Assembly (NCBI RefSeq): GCF_000150955.2
Contig: NC_011669.1
Coordinates: 1,928,993-1,992,992, forward strand
Origin: Phaeodactylum tricornutum CCAP 1055/1
Lineage: Eukaryota > Bacillariophyta > Bacillariophyceae > Surirellales > Neidiaceae
Direction of reading: 5' to 3'
DNA: 64,000 nucleotides
Below, in pieces: positions 32,135-42,567 of this stretch. The notes under the pieces are model-generated. The model searched no databases. It was given only the letters and a program-made list of their open reading frames with translations, and was not told the origin of the DNA. Position numbers and translations under genes: made by a program. Position 1 is the stretch's first letter, and the number at the start of each line of letters is the position of its first letter.

Positions 32135-33340
32135 ATGGAATCCGAGGAGATAGAACTCACCTTTCGCTTGGATGCTTTTGGTCGGACGGCGGATATTCCC
32201 CGCCCCGATGAAGAGCAACCCGTCGCCACCATGGACTATTCATCCAAGACATGCATGGTAAACTTTGTCGCGCCAAATACCAACGATTGTCACTTTTTGG
32301 ACGAGCTCTTGTTAGATTGCGAAGTTGCTGACAATGGATTGATGCCCCGAACCTTTTGGGTTCCGTCGGCGACTGAAGACTTTTCTCCACGCTGCACGCT
32401 CGAGAGTATGGCGCGGGATGTGTTTACGCATCACACCTCTGGGTGTGCCTACGATCCTGGAACTTCAGGTGCCGAGTGGTGGGTACAAATAAGACCATCG
32501 CCAGAAGCGGGACGCTACTCAATGCATGACAAACCCCACAAAAGAATTGGTGATGGCGAACAAAAAGACATGTCCGAAACGGGGATCTCGTTTCACTGGG
32601 ACAAAGACGAAGATTTGCGGCTACACTGCGGCGGCACAACATACATTCATCCCCATTTATCGACAGTGACGTATTTGACATCTATTGGAGCTCCTACGCT
32701 GGCGGTGAACTGCCGGGTGAATAACTTTACCGGAGAATGGATCGTTCCCGGGAACAATGTTTCTTCTGAGCATGTCCAAATGGAAGGGTTTTTGAGTTGG
32801 CCAAAGGCCGGTAAACATCTCAGCTTTGACGGCCGGTTTCTGCATGCAGCTCCGCCAGATTTGATGGAAGACGGAGCTTTTGAAAAGCAGATTAACTACG
32901 TTACAAAAGAAGGGTTGGATGCTCTTGAAGTGAACAGAGTGCGCCGTCGGCATCGTCGAGTTACTTTTCTCGTCAACATATGGTTGAATTATCGTCCATT
33001 TGATGTGCAACCCTTCCCTGAGTCTATGATTAATAAAATGAGTGGAAGTGTTGTAGAAGTGGGATCGCTGTCCTTCAAGAAAGAGGGAGTCATCGATGCT
33101 GCAATTTTAGAAGTACCGGCGGAGAATGTTAAGGACACCGACAGGAAGCGATTTGTTTGGCCTCTAGGGGATTGTGGATCTGGGGAAACCATTCGAATGA
33201 GTATTCCTGCCGAAGGCGTGCAAAGGCAATACAACAAGGCAGGCAGTGTGCAGATAAATTGGCACGACAATGATCACGTTTGCCTTCATAAAGAAGGCTA
33301 CCAGCGAGAAGATGAAGGAAAGCGTCAGAGAACAAATTAA
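32135..33340 (+). CDS. 2-oxoglutarate/Fe(II)-oxygenase-like protein (putative)
   Basis: 401 aa from the ATG at 32135; the frame upstream is open to a TTG at 31964. A jelly-roll-type metal site is visible. GISFHWDKDEDLRLHCGG supplies an H-x-D pair, GKHLSFDGRFLHAAPPD supplies a distal His about 80 residues later, and RRHRRVTFLVNIWLNYRP supplies a basic residue where 2-oxoglutarate is bound in the family. The strand STVTYLTSIGAPTLAV fits between them. The N-terminal 100 and C-terminal 100 residues are unfamiliar. The substrate is unknown, and activity is inferred only from the residue pattern. Confidence 0.5.
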   Translation: MESEEIELTFRLDAFGRTADIPRPDEEQPVATMDYSSKTCMVNFVAPNTNDCHFLDELLLDCEVADNGLMPRTFWVPSATEDFSPRCTLESMARDVFTHHTSGCAYDPGTSGAEWWVQIRPSPEAGRYSMHDKPHKRIGDGEQKDMSETGISFHWDKDEDLRLHCGGTTYIHPHLSTVTYLTSIGAPTLAVNCRVNNFTGEWIVPGNNVSSEHVQMEGFLSWPKAGKHLSFDGRFLHAAPPDLMEDGAFEKQINYVTKEGLDALEVNRVRRRHRRVTFLVNIWLNYRPFDVQPFPESMINKMSGSVVEVGSLSFKKEGVIDAAILEVPAENVKDTDRKRFVWPLGDCGSGETIRMSIPAEGVQRQYNKAGSVQINWHDNDHVCLHKEGYQREDEGKRQRTN

Positions 33341-33508
33341 AAAATATGCATTTCAGCCTGCTTTTCCTGTCTGTCTGAATAACGAGCTGCAGCACGGCGG
33401 CTTGTATCGTTTCCTCTATTGTAATTCTTCCAAGAGCAAGTTTATATTCAGGCTCGCGTCAGCCAATGACTCTTACCTAGCCAGAATCTACAACCGGACA
33501 TCCACAGT

Positions 33509-35392
33509 TTATTCATCCTTGGTCTCCAACATACGCAAGCCTGCAAACGGATTGGGAGCCCGGACGCGCTTGATGTTATGGCGCGCCTTTCCCCAAAGAA
33601 CGTCTTTTTTTGAAGGTTCCGACTTTGCCACTTTTGCCGTGAGGCTAGGGCTCCCAACGTCAAACTTGCTGCCAGAAACCCAGCGCTTCTGGATGCTTAT
33701 TCCTGTATGGTCTTTGAGACCAAATCTTTCCGCCTGTGCTTCTGTCAGCTCGGGAAGCTCATGTAAGCCGCATTGTGCTGCAAATCCGTTGGCAATTCTG
33801 ACGAGGGCATCGGTCGACTGTCCACCGAAAGAGCGAAGGCGGCCTTGGTAGAAACCAAGAATACTTAAGTACGCCATAATGGCACTACCTTCAATGGCAG
33901 CTGCATTTCCGGCCCTAATTTCGTGTGCTATACGCATTAGGTCCCCTTCAATCTCTCTTGGAGGCTGTCCGCTCAACAGCGCTTGGATCTTCTGGTCCCG
34001 AGGCACAGCAAATCCTCGGAGATCACGGTTCAAAAAGTCGATCTCGTCACTCGTCAAAATCAAAAGACCTTGTCCTTTCTTACCAGCGCGGCCGGTTCGA
34101 CCCAAGCGATGAATGTAGGTTTCGCTATCACTAGCTGCCCCAACTTGGATCACATGTGTCACATCGGGATAGTCCACACCACGGGCACTGATATCGCTGG
34201 TGAACAAAACAGCACGGCTAGCAAATCGAAATCGATCGCTGTTGTTCGTTCGTAGTGACTGGCTCATTTTGGAATGAATACTTAAAACTGGGAGCCCGAT
34301 GCCGCGATTGAAAAGCTGGGAATAATAAGTGACTTGTGCTGTCGTTGGAAAGAAAACAAGAATTTTGTAATCCGGATCCATCATCAGGAGCTGAACTATT
34401 TGCAAAACTCCCGACACAATCCGATCTGGCGGTAAAACGACGTGTCTTTGACCCACTATTGTATTCGTATACGTAGAAGGATCGCCTTCTTGCATACAAT
34501 CCACAACTGTATGATTCGGTTTAACGCATTGGTCAATCATGCGTCGAACTTCCGGTGGAGATGTAGCTGAGAATAGCAGAGTTTGTCGATTCTGAGGCAA
34601 GTATTGAAGAATCTCTACAATGTCGTCGCAGAATCCCATACCGAGTAGCCGGTCCATTTCATCTAGGACAAGCACGTCAACATCCGAAAGGTAATTTCCA
34701 AAGGGCTTCGATTTTACTTGTGTAGAGTTCAAATGATCGATAAGACGACCCGGAGTCGCAGTCAAAATTGAAGGAATTCTACGTTCCAAATCTCGGACAT
34801 CCCGCTCCCTGGAAGCTCCACCGTACATGACTTGGCTAGAATGTGTTCTTTTATATCCATGCACCAGCATTTGGGCCTGTTCACCGATTTGACGAGCGAG
34901 TTCGCGCGTCGGGGAGATGATTAAGGCTCGGATCTGGTTCCCGGAATGTTTGTTGCGTAGTAGCCTCTCCATGGACGGGAGCAAGAATGCGAGTGTTTTC
35001 CCGGTCCCTGTTCTCGCGCGACCAATAACATCATTTCCACCTACCGAAGCATCCCATGTTTTGGCCTGGATTTCAGTCATTCGTTGCAGTCCGTTTTCTT
35101 TTAGAATGCTTTTGAGTATAGGGTCCAGATCAACCAGATCATCAAAGTTCGGCAATTCATCCGGTTGGGTCGCGGATTCACCTGGGTTGTGATCGGTGCT
35201 TCCCGGCGCATGCAGCCGTCTGCAGGATGTCACGGCTGCACTCTCCCTTGAAAGTGAATCATGAATGCTCTGATTTTTCACCCTCTTTGGAACATATGCA
35301 ACGGCGGTATTGTGCTGTCGCTTCCGACAGGATGATGGCCGAGCCAAGAAGCGTCTCAGATTCTGCAGTTGCCGTGTGCTCGCAGAGTTCAT
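33509..35392 (-). CDS. DEAD-box-family RNA helicase, probably mitochondrial, with DEMD motif II
   Basis: 627 aa, single exon. The N-terminus (MNSASTRQLQNLRRFLARPS) is basic and Ser-rich with no acids, like a mitochondrial presequence. The helicase motifs run in order: Q motif region (MTEIQAKTWDASVGG), I ARTGTGKT, Ia PTRELARQIG, Ib TPGRLIDHL, II DEMD, III SAT, IV ILVFFPTTAQ, V TSDISARGVDYP, VI YIHRLGRTGRAG. Motif II is DEMD rather than DEAD (codons 34652..34663). The C-terminal extension of about 150 residues resembles the MSS116-type tail. Likely role: ATP-dependent remodelling of organellar RNA, such as splicing or ribosome assembly. Confidence 0.92.
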   Translation of the reverse strand: MNSASTRQLQNLRRFLARPSSCRKRQHNTAVAYVPKRVKNQSIHDSLSRESAAVTSCRRLHAPGSTDHNPGESATQPDELPNFDDLVDLDPILKSILKENGLQRMTEIQAKTWDASVGGNDVIGRARTGTGKTLAFLLPSMERLLRNKHSGNQIRALIISPTRELARQIGEQAQMLVHGYKRTHSSQVMYGGASRERDVRDLERRIPSILTATPGRLIDHLNSTQVKSKPFGNYLSDVDVLVLDEMDRLLGMGFCDDIVEILQYLPQNRQTLLFSATSPPEVRRMIDQCVKPNHTVVDCMQEGDPSTYTNTIVGQRHVVLPPDRIVSGVLQIVQLLMMDPDYKILVFFPTTAQVTYYSQLFNRGIGLPVLSIHSKMSQSLRTNNSDRFRFASRAVLFTSDISARGVDYPDVTHVIQVGAASDSETYIHRLGRTGRAGKKGQGLLILTSDEIDFLNRDLRGFAVPRDQKIQALLSGQPPREIEGDLMRIAHEIRAGNAAAIEGSAIMAYLSILGFYQGRLRSFGGQSTDALVRIANGFAAQCGLHELPELTEAQAERFGLKDHTGISIQKRWVSGSKFDVGSPSLTAKVAKSEPSKKDVLWGKARHNIKRVRAPNPFAGLRMLETKDE

Positions 35393-35855
35393 CGTATATC
35401 AGTGCTCTTCAGGCAAAGGACACTAAATTACTTCGATTCTTCCGTCTTTACTAATTTCAAGGGGGGAATGAAAAAATATGATGTCTCCAGAAGACAAGGA
35501 AGAGAGACACAGAAGGCTAGCAAGGAAGGGCTCCTGTTTTCGGATTGTCTCGGAATGTGGATAGCTTGCTTTCAACTGTGTCGAATGGTTTGGTTGGGAC
35601 TGACTCTGGCTCTGAGCTTCCACTAATGTTAGAGTGAATTCATTTAAGAAGAGGAGAGGAAAAGATCATAAGTAACATTAGTTTCAAGAATATTTTTCTC
35701 AAAAAGTCTGTCTAGTGACAAGCCTCAACGTTTGCTCATATCTTTTTGTTCATTGTGAATCTGGTACTGGTATTAGTTCCCGAAACTTCGACAAAACGTA
35801 TCGTCTCACTGAAAAGACGAAATATCGTTCTGCATCGCTCAAAAATTCTACCACC
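35393..35855. promoter_or_regulatory. Divergent promoter, helicase / HD protein
   Basis: About 460 nt between head-to-head starts. No exact copy of the recurrent 9-mer; nothing else recognised. Confidence 0.4.
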
Positions 35856-36629
35856 ATGGACGCTCATGCAGAGGCGCTGCGTTCGGACCCGTATACCAGC
35901 AATGGAACTTTCTCCGCAACGAATCGACCGGGCTGCTACGAGTTGCTGAGTCGGATGTGGATTCGAGCAACAGATGGTCTTGTTGCCGACCGCTCGAAAG
36001 GGGATGAATGGTTTGGTCGTCTTTGGAAATTGCATACGGAAACAACACGCTTTTATCATACAGCGGTGCATCTGGAAGAAATGCTTCACTTTTTTCGAGT
36101 GCTCGAGGAAAGGGGTTGTATGAGCGGTGTCTCGGAAACAGAACGACAAGCAATTTTGCTCAGTATTTTCTTTCACGATGCGATCTACGAAAGCCGTTCT
36201 AGTTCCAACGAAGAAAATAGCGCCCAGCTCTTCCAAGAGTTCTGTCGGGACACCAAATCGCCGGACGCGGTGGTAAACACTCTAGTTGACGAATTCATTT
36301 TGGCCACCAAAACACACATGACATCCGACAATCATACTGTTGCTTTGGCTACTTTCCTGGATCTCGATATGGCGGTTCTGGGTAAACACCTCGAGTCTTA
36401 CATATCGTATGCATCAATGATTCGAAGAGAGTACGATTTTATTCCCCATGATACATACTGCCAAAAAAGAGCGGATGTTTTGGAGGCGTTTATGGGGAAT
36501 AGAGTATTTGGTACCAAAGTCATGTACGATGCTTTTGAGGAAAGGGCAAAGGAAAATGTTCGATACGAAGTGGACCTTTTACGAGCTGGAAGCATACCAA
36601 AAAAACTTGTTAGCGTTATGTTCATATAG
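35856..36629 (+). CDS. HD-superfamily metal-dependent hydrolase
   Basis: 257 aa from the ATG at 35856, which sits in a strong context (CCACCATGG); an upstream in-frame extension has no ATG until then. Motifs: RFYHTAVHLEEMLHFF (metal His), ILLSIFFHDAIYES (the paired HD), SSSNEENSAQLFQEF, and THMTSDNHTVALATFLDLDM, in which the LDLDM Asp is the last ligand. This is the 'predicted metal-dependent HD phosphohydrolase' group found in bacteria and many protists. The substrate is not known; a nucleotide or phosphoester is likely. The stop is 22 nt from the stop of the importin gene on the other strand. Confidence 0.8.
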   Translation: MDAHAEALRSDPYTSNGTFSATNRPGCYELLSRMWIRATDGLVADRSKGDEWFGRLWKLHTETTRFYHTAVHLEEMLHFFRVLEERGCMSGVSETERQAILLSIFFHDAIYESRSSSNEENSAQLFQEFCRDTKSPDAVVNTLVDEFILATKTHMTSDNHTVALATFLDLDMAVLGKHLESYISYASMIRREYDFIPHDTYCQKRADVLEAFMGNRVFGTKVMYDAFEERAKENVRYEVDLLRAGSIPKKLVSVMFI

Positions 36630-36651
36630 CTGTAGCGTTGAGCCTGATTTT

Positions 36652-39600
36652 TTACTGGAATCTATAGGTAAATCTTTCCACAACATCGGTCGTCGCAAGG
36701 GATTCCTCACCACTTGCTTGGTGTATCCGCCACACTTCCTCCAAGAAAGCTCCTAAATCTGCTGGGGTAAGAATTTTTTGACGGCACCGTTCCAACACCC
36801 TCAGGGTTAGAGTCTTGCACTCATCCCCGAGAGCAAAGTAAGCTTGTCGAAGTGATTCTACCACGCTGGCTTCTGTTTCCGACCATTCGCCAACGCCCAC
36901 TACAAAGTACAACAGATTCGTCGCACTTTGAATAGAGTTGTAGTCAAAGTTTCCGCAAGAGCCAACGAGAAGACTGTGAACAATCTCGCTCCTTTTACCC
37001 AATATGGATTCAGTTGCATATGATCGAACATGTTGGTCTTGCGACATACCAAGTCGCGTCTGGAACATTTCACAAACATGAGATTGCTACTCAGAAAAGA
37101 AGAGTTTGCATCGAATCATATTGCCAAATGCCAACACTTACCACCGAAAGTATGAACCCAATGGCTTCGACCCCAAGTTTGGGGTCACTGTCATTAATGG
37201 ACTCAACGGCCGAATTAAAAGCGCGATAAAAGAGCATATCGCTATTTTGATCATAAAAGAGCATATCGCTATTTTGATCATGGCCCACTCGAGATGATAG
37301 ACTCAGTAAAAAAGTAGGGCAAAACTCCATCATCTTCTTTAACAGTGACAACGCGCTGCAAAGGGCACTATTGGAAAGAGACTCCGAGGAACCTCTGGGG
37401 GGAGATTTGCTTTCGTATGCGCGTTGCCCTTCATCTTGTTCCTTAGAACGGATCCAGGCAGATCCTAGATTAAGCCGTGTACAAGTGAAAGCCCGTTGAA
37501 GCAGTTCCGCCGTTTGCTTAGCCAGATCGAAATCGGGGTCAAGCGTGCGTGTATGAGGGGCGTTCTCTAAAAATAGACCATACGTGTCAGTCAGCTCTTC
37601 AAGAAAAGCAAATATAGCCAGAGCCTGGTTTGTAGAGTCACCGGGAGCTCTTAAAATAGTAAATGCCAAGCTGAAAATTTCTCGAAGAATTGATGCATCC
37701 CTGGCTTCAGTGTAGACTGCAGGTAGTAACTCAGCAAGAAAGAACGCTAACGACGAAGCAATACTCTTTTGAACAAGAGCGATGAGATCTGATTACGTCA
37801 AAGTTGAAGCGCAAATCACGAACAAGCGCTTACCTTATCGTGAGAAAAGCTTGTTGCAATCTTGGTCACAGTGGGCCAACTTTTTTGAACCATACTGATT
37901 ACTGGCTCTTCCAGTTGTGTGCGTCGATTTGAGGATGTATTACACCCACTTTCCATAGTCGTAGCCTGAATTGACCCAGCTGTTGCAAATGTTCGGAAAA
38001 GAGAAGCCAATAATCGTATCTCATCCGCCATTTGAGATGAAATATCCTGAAGCCTATTTCCCTGTGCGAATTCTGCAGCAAGCTGATTGATGTACTCTAG
38101 AGCAGGATCTACTAATCCTACCAGGATTTCACCGCTTGAAGCACGTTTAGAAGCGCTCGCTGCTGCAAAACATATCCCGGTGCACAATGCCACTCGTTCT
38201 TTTAGAGCGATAGTGTTTCCTCGACGAATCACGCTGTATGATACGATCCATGCATGGGACAATGATGAAAGAATCGCAGGGTCTGTAAAGCGTGAAGGGG
38301 CAAGACACAAGATACGCTCAAGGGCCAACGATGCCTCGGTAAGAGGAGACTCACAAGTTTCCCTTTCCATTTCACACTTTTTCCCGTCCCTTATGTAGTT
38401 TGTTGCCGACAACGAAAACGCAGATAACAGCAAATCGGCAGCTATGCCTAAACCATCTTCGTCTTTGAACCATGACGAGTACTGTCAATAGAAAAATATT
38501 GAGCTACTGGGGGAAAACATAGCATGCAAGGCAGGCCAGGCCAGCTTACCTGGCGAACAAAGCTGCAAAGGCGAGCAAGGGTGAGCGGGTTTCCAATTAA
38601 GCTCCGCGGTTTAGAGGAGAGGGACTCCGAGCACCGCTTCATTTGCGGAGAATATTGCTTAAGCTCCTTGCCTTGTAAAGACTCCAAAGCAACTGCTTCG
38701 AGGCAAAAAATGGCTGCTTCTAAATGGAGGCAGATGTCGGGGGTAGCAGTCGGTAAGCAAAATTCCTCTATTGCAGAAGTACAAGAATTCATATATGTTG
38801 TGGAGTTCCCTCTCCAGCAAGCAAGTAAAGAATCACTCAAAGTGGTCTCCCTAAAAGCTTTGAATTCCTGATAGTTGACACCGCAAGCGTCCGTTTCAGC
38901 TAGGGAAACTGAGCCGTGTGGGCTTATATTATGAGGAGTGATTGCGCGGCGTTGAAGAATAGGAAGTAGCTCACGGTCGAGATTCGGGGTCGCTGGCACG
39001 AGTTGAGATAGAGCCTGGAGAGCAATGGCACAAATATTCACCGACGGGTGGGCCGCACCCTTAAGCAGGAGATGTACTAGACCATCGTCTACCCGTTTGT
39101 GCATTTCTTGGGATGGCAGGTTGAGCCATGTTTCACAAACAGAAGCGCCAATGCGAACCAAATTTCGGCAGACATCATGGTCCCCCAATTTCTCGCGCTC
39201 CGTGAAGCGAAAACGTTGCAATCCCACAGCGGAAACGAGTTCCTCGACAATATCACTCATCTCCCTGGTCTCAATAAGTGCGAGCTTGACGGCATCGAAT
39301 TTGGAGTGAAAAGTCGACTCATCGAGCTGTAGTATGTGTTGAAGCTGCTTCATGCGCCCAATTGAAACATCAACATCGTCGGACACGTGGACAGTGGATT
39401 CAATGAGCTCAGCTAGGGCGTCTATGGCTTCATGGGAATCAGAATACATTGCGTCGTTCAGGACTTCAACAATGTTCACCTACATACATGTATCAGAGTA
39501 AGGCCCGATTTGAGAGAGATTTGTCACGAGATCAATCATTCGTAGCTTACCTCGGCTTTCAGACAAATATGTTTGACTTGGGGTAAACTCAAATCAGTGC

Positions 39601-40447
39601 TTTCGCACCACGCCTTCATCGCGTTTAGACACGTTGCTGCTATTAAAGAGCTATCAAAGTGTGAGAGCATTTCAGTGGATGAGCTTGCTGTGTTGCCAGA
39701 GACTGCGTCCGCTAAGCGAGGCCCAATGGCAACAGAGAAAACGAGAGCTGAGAGCTGTTGCAACATATCCTTAGTACCGGCAGGAGCGGATATTCTTATA
39801 CCCTCCATAGCTAAATGGCGAACAACAGACACGAGCGCAAACGAGGGGATGCTCTTTGAAGAAGGAATGATCCATTCGGTCGAAAAGTTCCTGATTGCGG
39901 TCGGACCGCTGGAGACTGCATTGGCTGAGAGAATGGCACAAAGGGTGTCGATCACAACTCGATCGGCAAAGGCCGATGTCGCAGTTGTTCCGGATTGGCG
40001 ATAGAAGCTAAAATCGAACGCCATCGCTGCAATGCGACCCATGACAATTTCTCGCAATTCAAGATTGAAGTCCTTGAGCCATTGCACATCCTGCTCAGTT
40101 GCATAGAAATTTTCGGCATCCCGAATACAATTGGAGATCAAAACCTGATCGGCAGCAGGGGGCCGCCGAGCGACGCGCAAAGCCATGGTCGCGAGTAGTC
40201 GGGTGTGGCTAACCAGGCTGTTGGCATTGGCATGCGCAACCCCTGTAGGCACTTGCCGACTGACGTTTGCCTCGTATCGTTCCACCTCACTGATTGCCAG
40301 GTGGATGAAATTCCAACACCCGTACGTTTTCGGCTTGGACGGGTTCGATACATCAAGTACGTAGGACGTAGTGGTGGATTCCAGAAATTCCCGGGCGCCA
40401 ACATCGCCGTATAAAGCTTTGTTGAGGAAGTTCAAAGCAGGCCCCAT
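36652..40447 (-). CDS. Importin-beta family nuclear transport receptor (transportin-3/importin-13-like)
   Basis: Five exons: 40447..39551, 39479..38550, 38481..37834, 37765..37142 and 37086..36652. All four introns (68-73 nt or less) are phase 0 with GTAAGY donors; 1177 aa. The sequence is a solenoid of helical pairs. The stretch CLNAMKAWCESTDLSLPQVK followed by EAIDALAELIESTVHVSD and later RNLVRIGASVCETWLNL aligns with the middle of transportin-3/importin-13, which carry SR proteins and other cargo. The N-terminal Ran-binding HEAT repeats are poorly recognisable. The exon 3-4 acceptor (AAAAG) is the weakest. Exon 4 holds a perfect 27-nt tandem duplication. Family call good, subfamily moderate. 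Confidence 0.75.
37226..37279. repeat. In-frame 2 x 27-nt tandem duplication in importin coding exon
   Basis: Two identical 27-nt units (37226-37252 and 37253-37279) encode the nonapeptide DQNSDMLFY twice in a row. Identity at the DNA level suggests a recent duplication. Confidence 0.9.
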
Positions 40448-41150
40448 GAAAATGATTCGCTTCCTTCAGTTTTTCCAGAACTTTCCCACCCAAGCAAAAG
40501 AGAAAAAAGTCTCACGCGGTCACTCCAAGACCTTGATCCCAGGCTTTTCTCTTCCCTACAGAATAGTAGCAGCTCCAACTGCAAGCTCTGGAGACAATAG
40601 ATCCGGTCGATGCTAGTAGATCTTTGTTCCTTTGGTTTCCCGGAGCCGGTGACACGTTCGAACCTCTTACGGTGGCGGTGTGGCCACGACGAGAGAGATA
40701 CACCGCTGAAATCAAAAACGGAAGATGTCACAGATTACATCACATCGGCTCTCGCTTGTGTCAACAAATGGACAAAAAGGCATCGTCAACGTTGCGTATC
40801 GTACACGTCACTCGTGACAAAACGAGAAGCCGCGCCAAACGTGACACAGTGATAATTTCAAGGTCAGAAAACCGTGCGTCACAGCTTCCGGAATCCAAGA
40901 AACCTCCATCTTGTAGTCAGAAGGACTCTAGGGACTACGATGACGTGAACTACGAACGAAATAAAGGCTTGCATTTTAGCACATGACCAGCATTCTAGAG
41001 ATGCAAGCGCTACCGATTTGGTGCGTTGTACATTTAATAAATAAGGCAACGATGACTTCCATTCGTTTAGCTCGCCCCCAAATACAAAAATGCCTCCTTC
41101 AAAGTCAGTGTTTCCTGTCATCAGTTTGCGCGTTCATTATCGGAAACCTT
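40448..41150. promoter_or_regulatory. Intergenic, importin promoter and 3' flank of lumen-protein gene
   Basis: About 700 nt. It includes CRE-like ACGTCAC/GTGAC half sites near 40806-40848 (cgtcactcgtgac, then acgtgac). Small frames have no recognisable content. Confidence 0.4.
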
Positions 41151-42018
41151 TTAGGATGGAGGAGGCAGATTGACGATGGTTCCGAGCGAACTGTCGAATT
41201 CCTTCACGTTGAGTTCGTTCTCCTCCTGTACTCGCTTCTTGACCTGCTCTACTTCTGCGGCAGGAAAAAATGCCAAAAAGTCGTCGATACTCTTGCGGGT
41301 GGAGTCTAGCCCCTTTAGTACAAGTGCTTCCTTGCCAGACATTCCATCCATGCTTCCGACCTAAAGAATAGATGGAAATAATATTGTGGAGTTAGCTGGC
41401 CTCAGCCTCGACTACGAGTACAATCTTCCGTTGGCAATCCGGTGCTCGCCGTACCTTTAGATTTTGCACATCCGAAGAATCGAAATATTCCAAAATGGTT
41501 TGAAGATTCTGCACAACTGTTTGTCCCACTTGACCCGCCTGTACCCTACGATCATTGCCGTCGAGGTAGCTACTCGCTCCGACGAAGGCGTCGTTCAGTC
41601 GATAATTCTGGACCATGAACTTGACGGCCAACTTGACGTTGGCACGTTGGACGTCTTTGAATTTTCCGTTCTTGATGAGTCGGGCTTCTTGTTGTGTGGC
41701 TTCGCGTACTCTCACGATGCGGTACAAGAGTTCGTCGAGGGGTTGTTGCTGTTTCGCCGCCGCGATTGCGACCGATGGAGCGCCCACTGCCACCGCCACA
41801 ACGGCGCCTGCGGATTGCAGCAGCAAACGGCGTACATTGTGGGAATCGTATGGTGTCCCTACCGCCTCAAAGTGCGTACTGGTTGTTGCAAGCCTGTCAC
41901 GGGAAGCGGAAGGGACAATTCCGAACGCTGAGACGGTCGTCGTCCAGTGTTTGGAAAACGTCCAAAACAGAGCAAAAGTGGCCCAACACATTGATCCAGC
42001 ACAGACATTTCGTAACAT
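41151..42018 (-). CDS. Thylakoid lumen protein, MPH2/TL16-like, with twin-arginine signal
   Basis: Exons 42018..41455 and 41360..41151, intron 41361..41454 (phase 0), 257 aa. The N-terminus is tripartite. A signal peptide with plastid junction TTVSAFGIVPSA is followed by a transit region, then a twin-arginine-type lumen signal (NVRRLLLQSAGAVVAVAVGA, cleavage near AIAAA). The mature domain is helical (LLYRIVRVREATQQEARLIK, YRLNDAFVGASSYL, ILEYFDSSDVQNLKVGS) and ends in VKKRVQEENELNVKEFDSSL. I recall this pattern from plant lumen proteins of the MPH2 (16.5 kDa) type that support photosystem II repair. Targeting is strong; the family name is tentative. Confidence 0.65.
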
Positions 42019-42567
42019 GGCTGCGTTCGAATATTTTTAAATTTTGCGTACAGCAAAGAATCCTTCTCTTCGGTTCCAAGTATCCAGCAAGGTTCGTTGC
42101 TCTCTGTCTCTACTAACTGTCAATAGTCCCGTCCCGTCCAGCTTGAATCGTCCAGTACCGACCGAGAGTGTTTGGAGGCCAAAACGTGACGCAGTCGTGC
42201 TGACTGTGAAAGAGAGTTGATGGATCTGTCTGTCCTGCTGTCTTCGAGCTGTCTGTTTGCACCGACTGACTGACTGACTGCAAGTGCGTCACGCCTGTGT
42301 ACGGTCAACCTCTGGTCACGAAATGTGACATATGGCAGACAATTATCTTGATGTGTTTGTGACGCCAACGAAAAACGCTGGTTTTCTTTCACCCAGAGAA
42401 ACTATTGTAACTGTAAGAGCGATGTCGGCACGACGAGAGTCAGAAATTTGCGAGGCGAGGATCGTTTTCGTCTATACCCCGACGTGTAGATCAAGGCGAG
42501 TGCTCTTGTTCCAACGTAGACAATCATTGGGAAGAATTGATATTACCCAACAGTCAGTAGCCGCACC
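42019..42567. promoter_or_regulatory. Divergent promoter with one TGACTGTGA and an ACTG microsatellite
   Basis: About 550 nt between head-to-head starts. Exact TGACTGTGA at 42201..42209; a short (GACT)n run at about 42264..42280; CAACAGTCAGT lies about 10 nt before the PheS ATG. Confidence 0.5.

Noticed and set aside
40432-40731. 99-residue minus-strand frame upstream of the importin
   Set aside because: Ser/Arg-rich with no family signal and not joinable in phase to the importin by good splice sites; likely 5' UTR or promoter.
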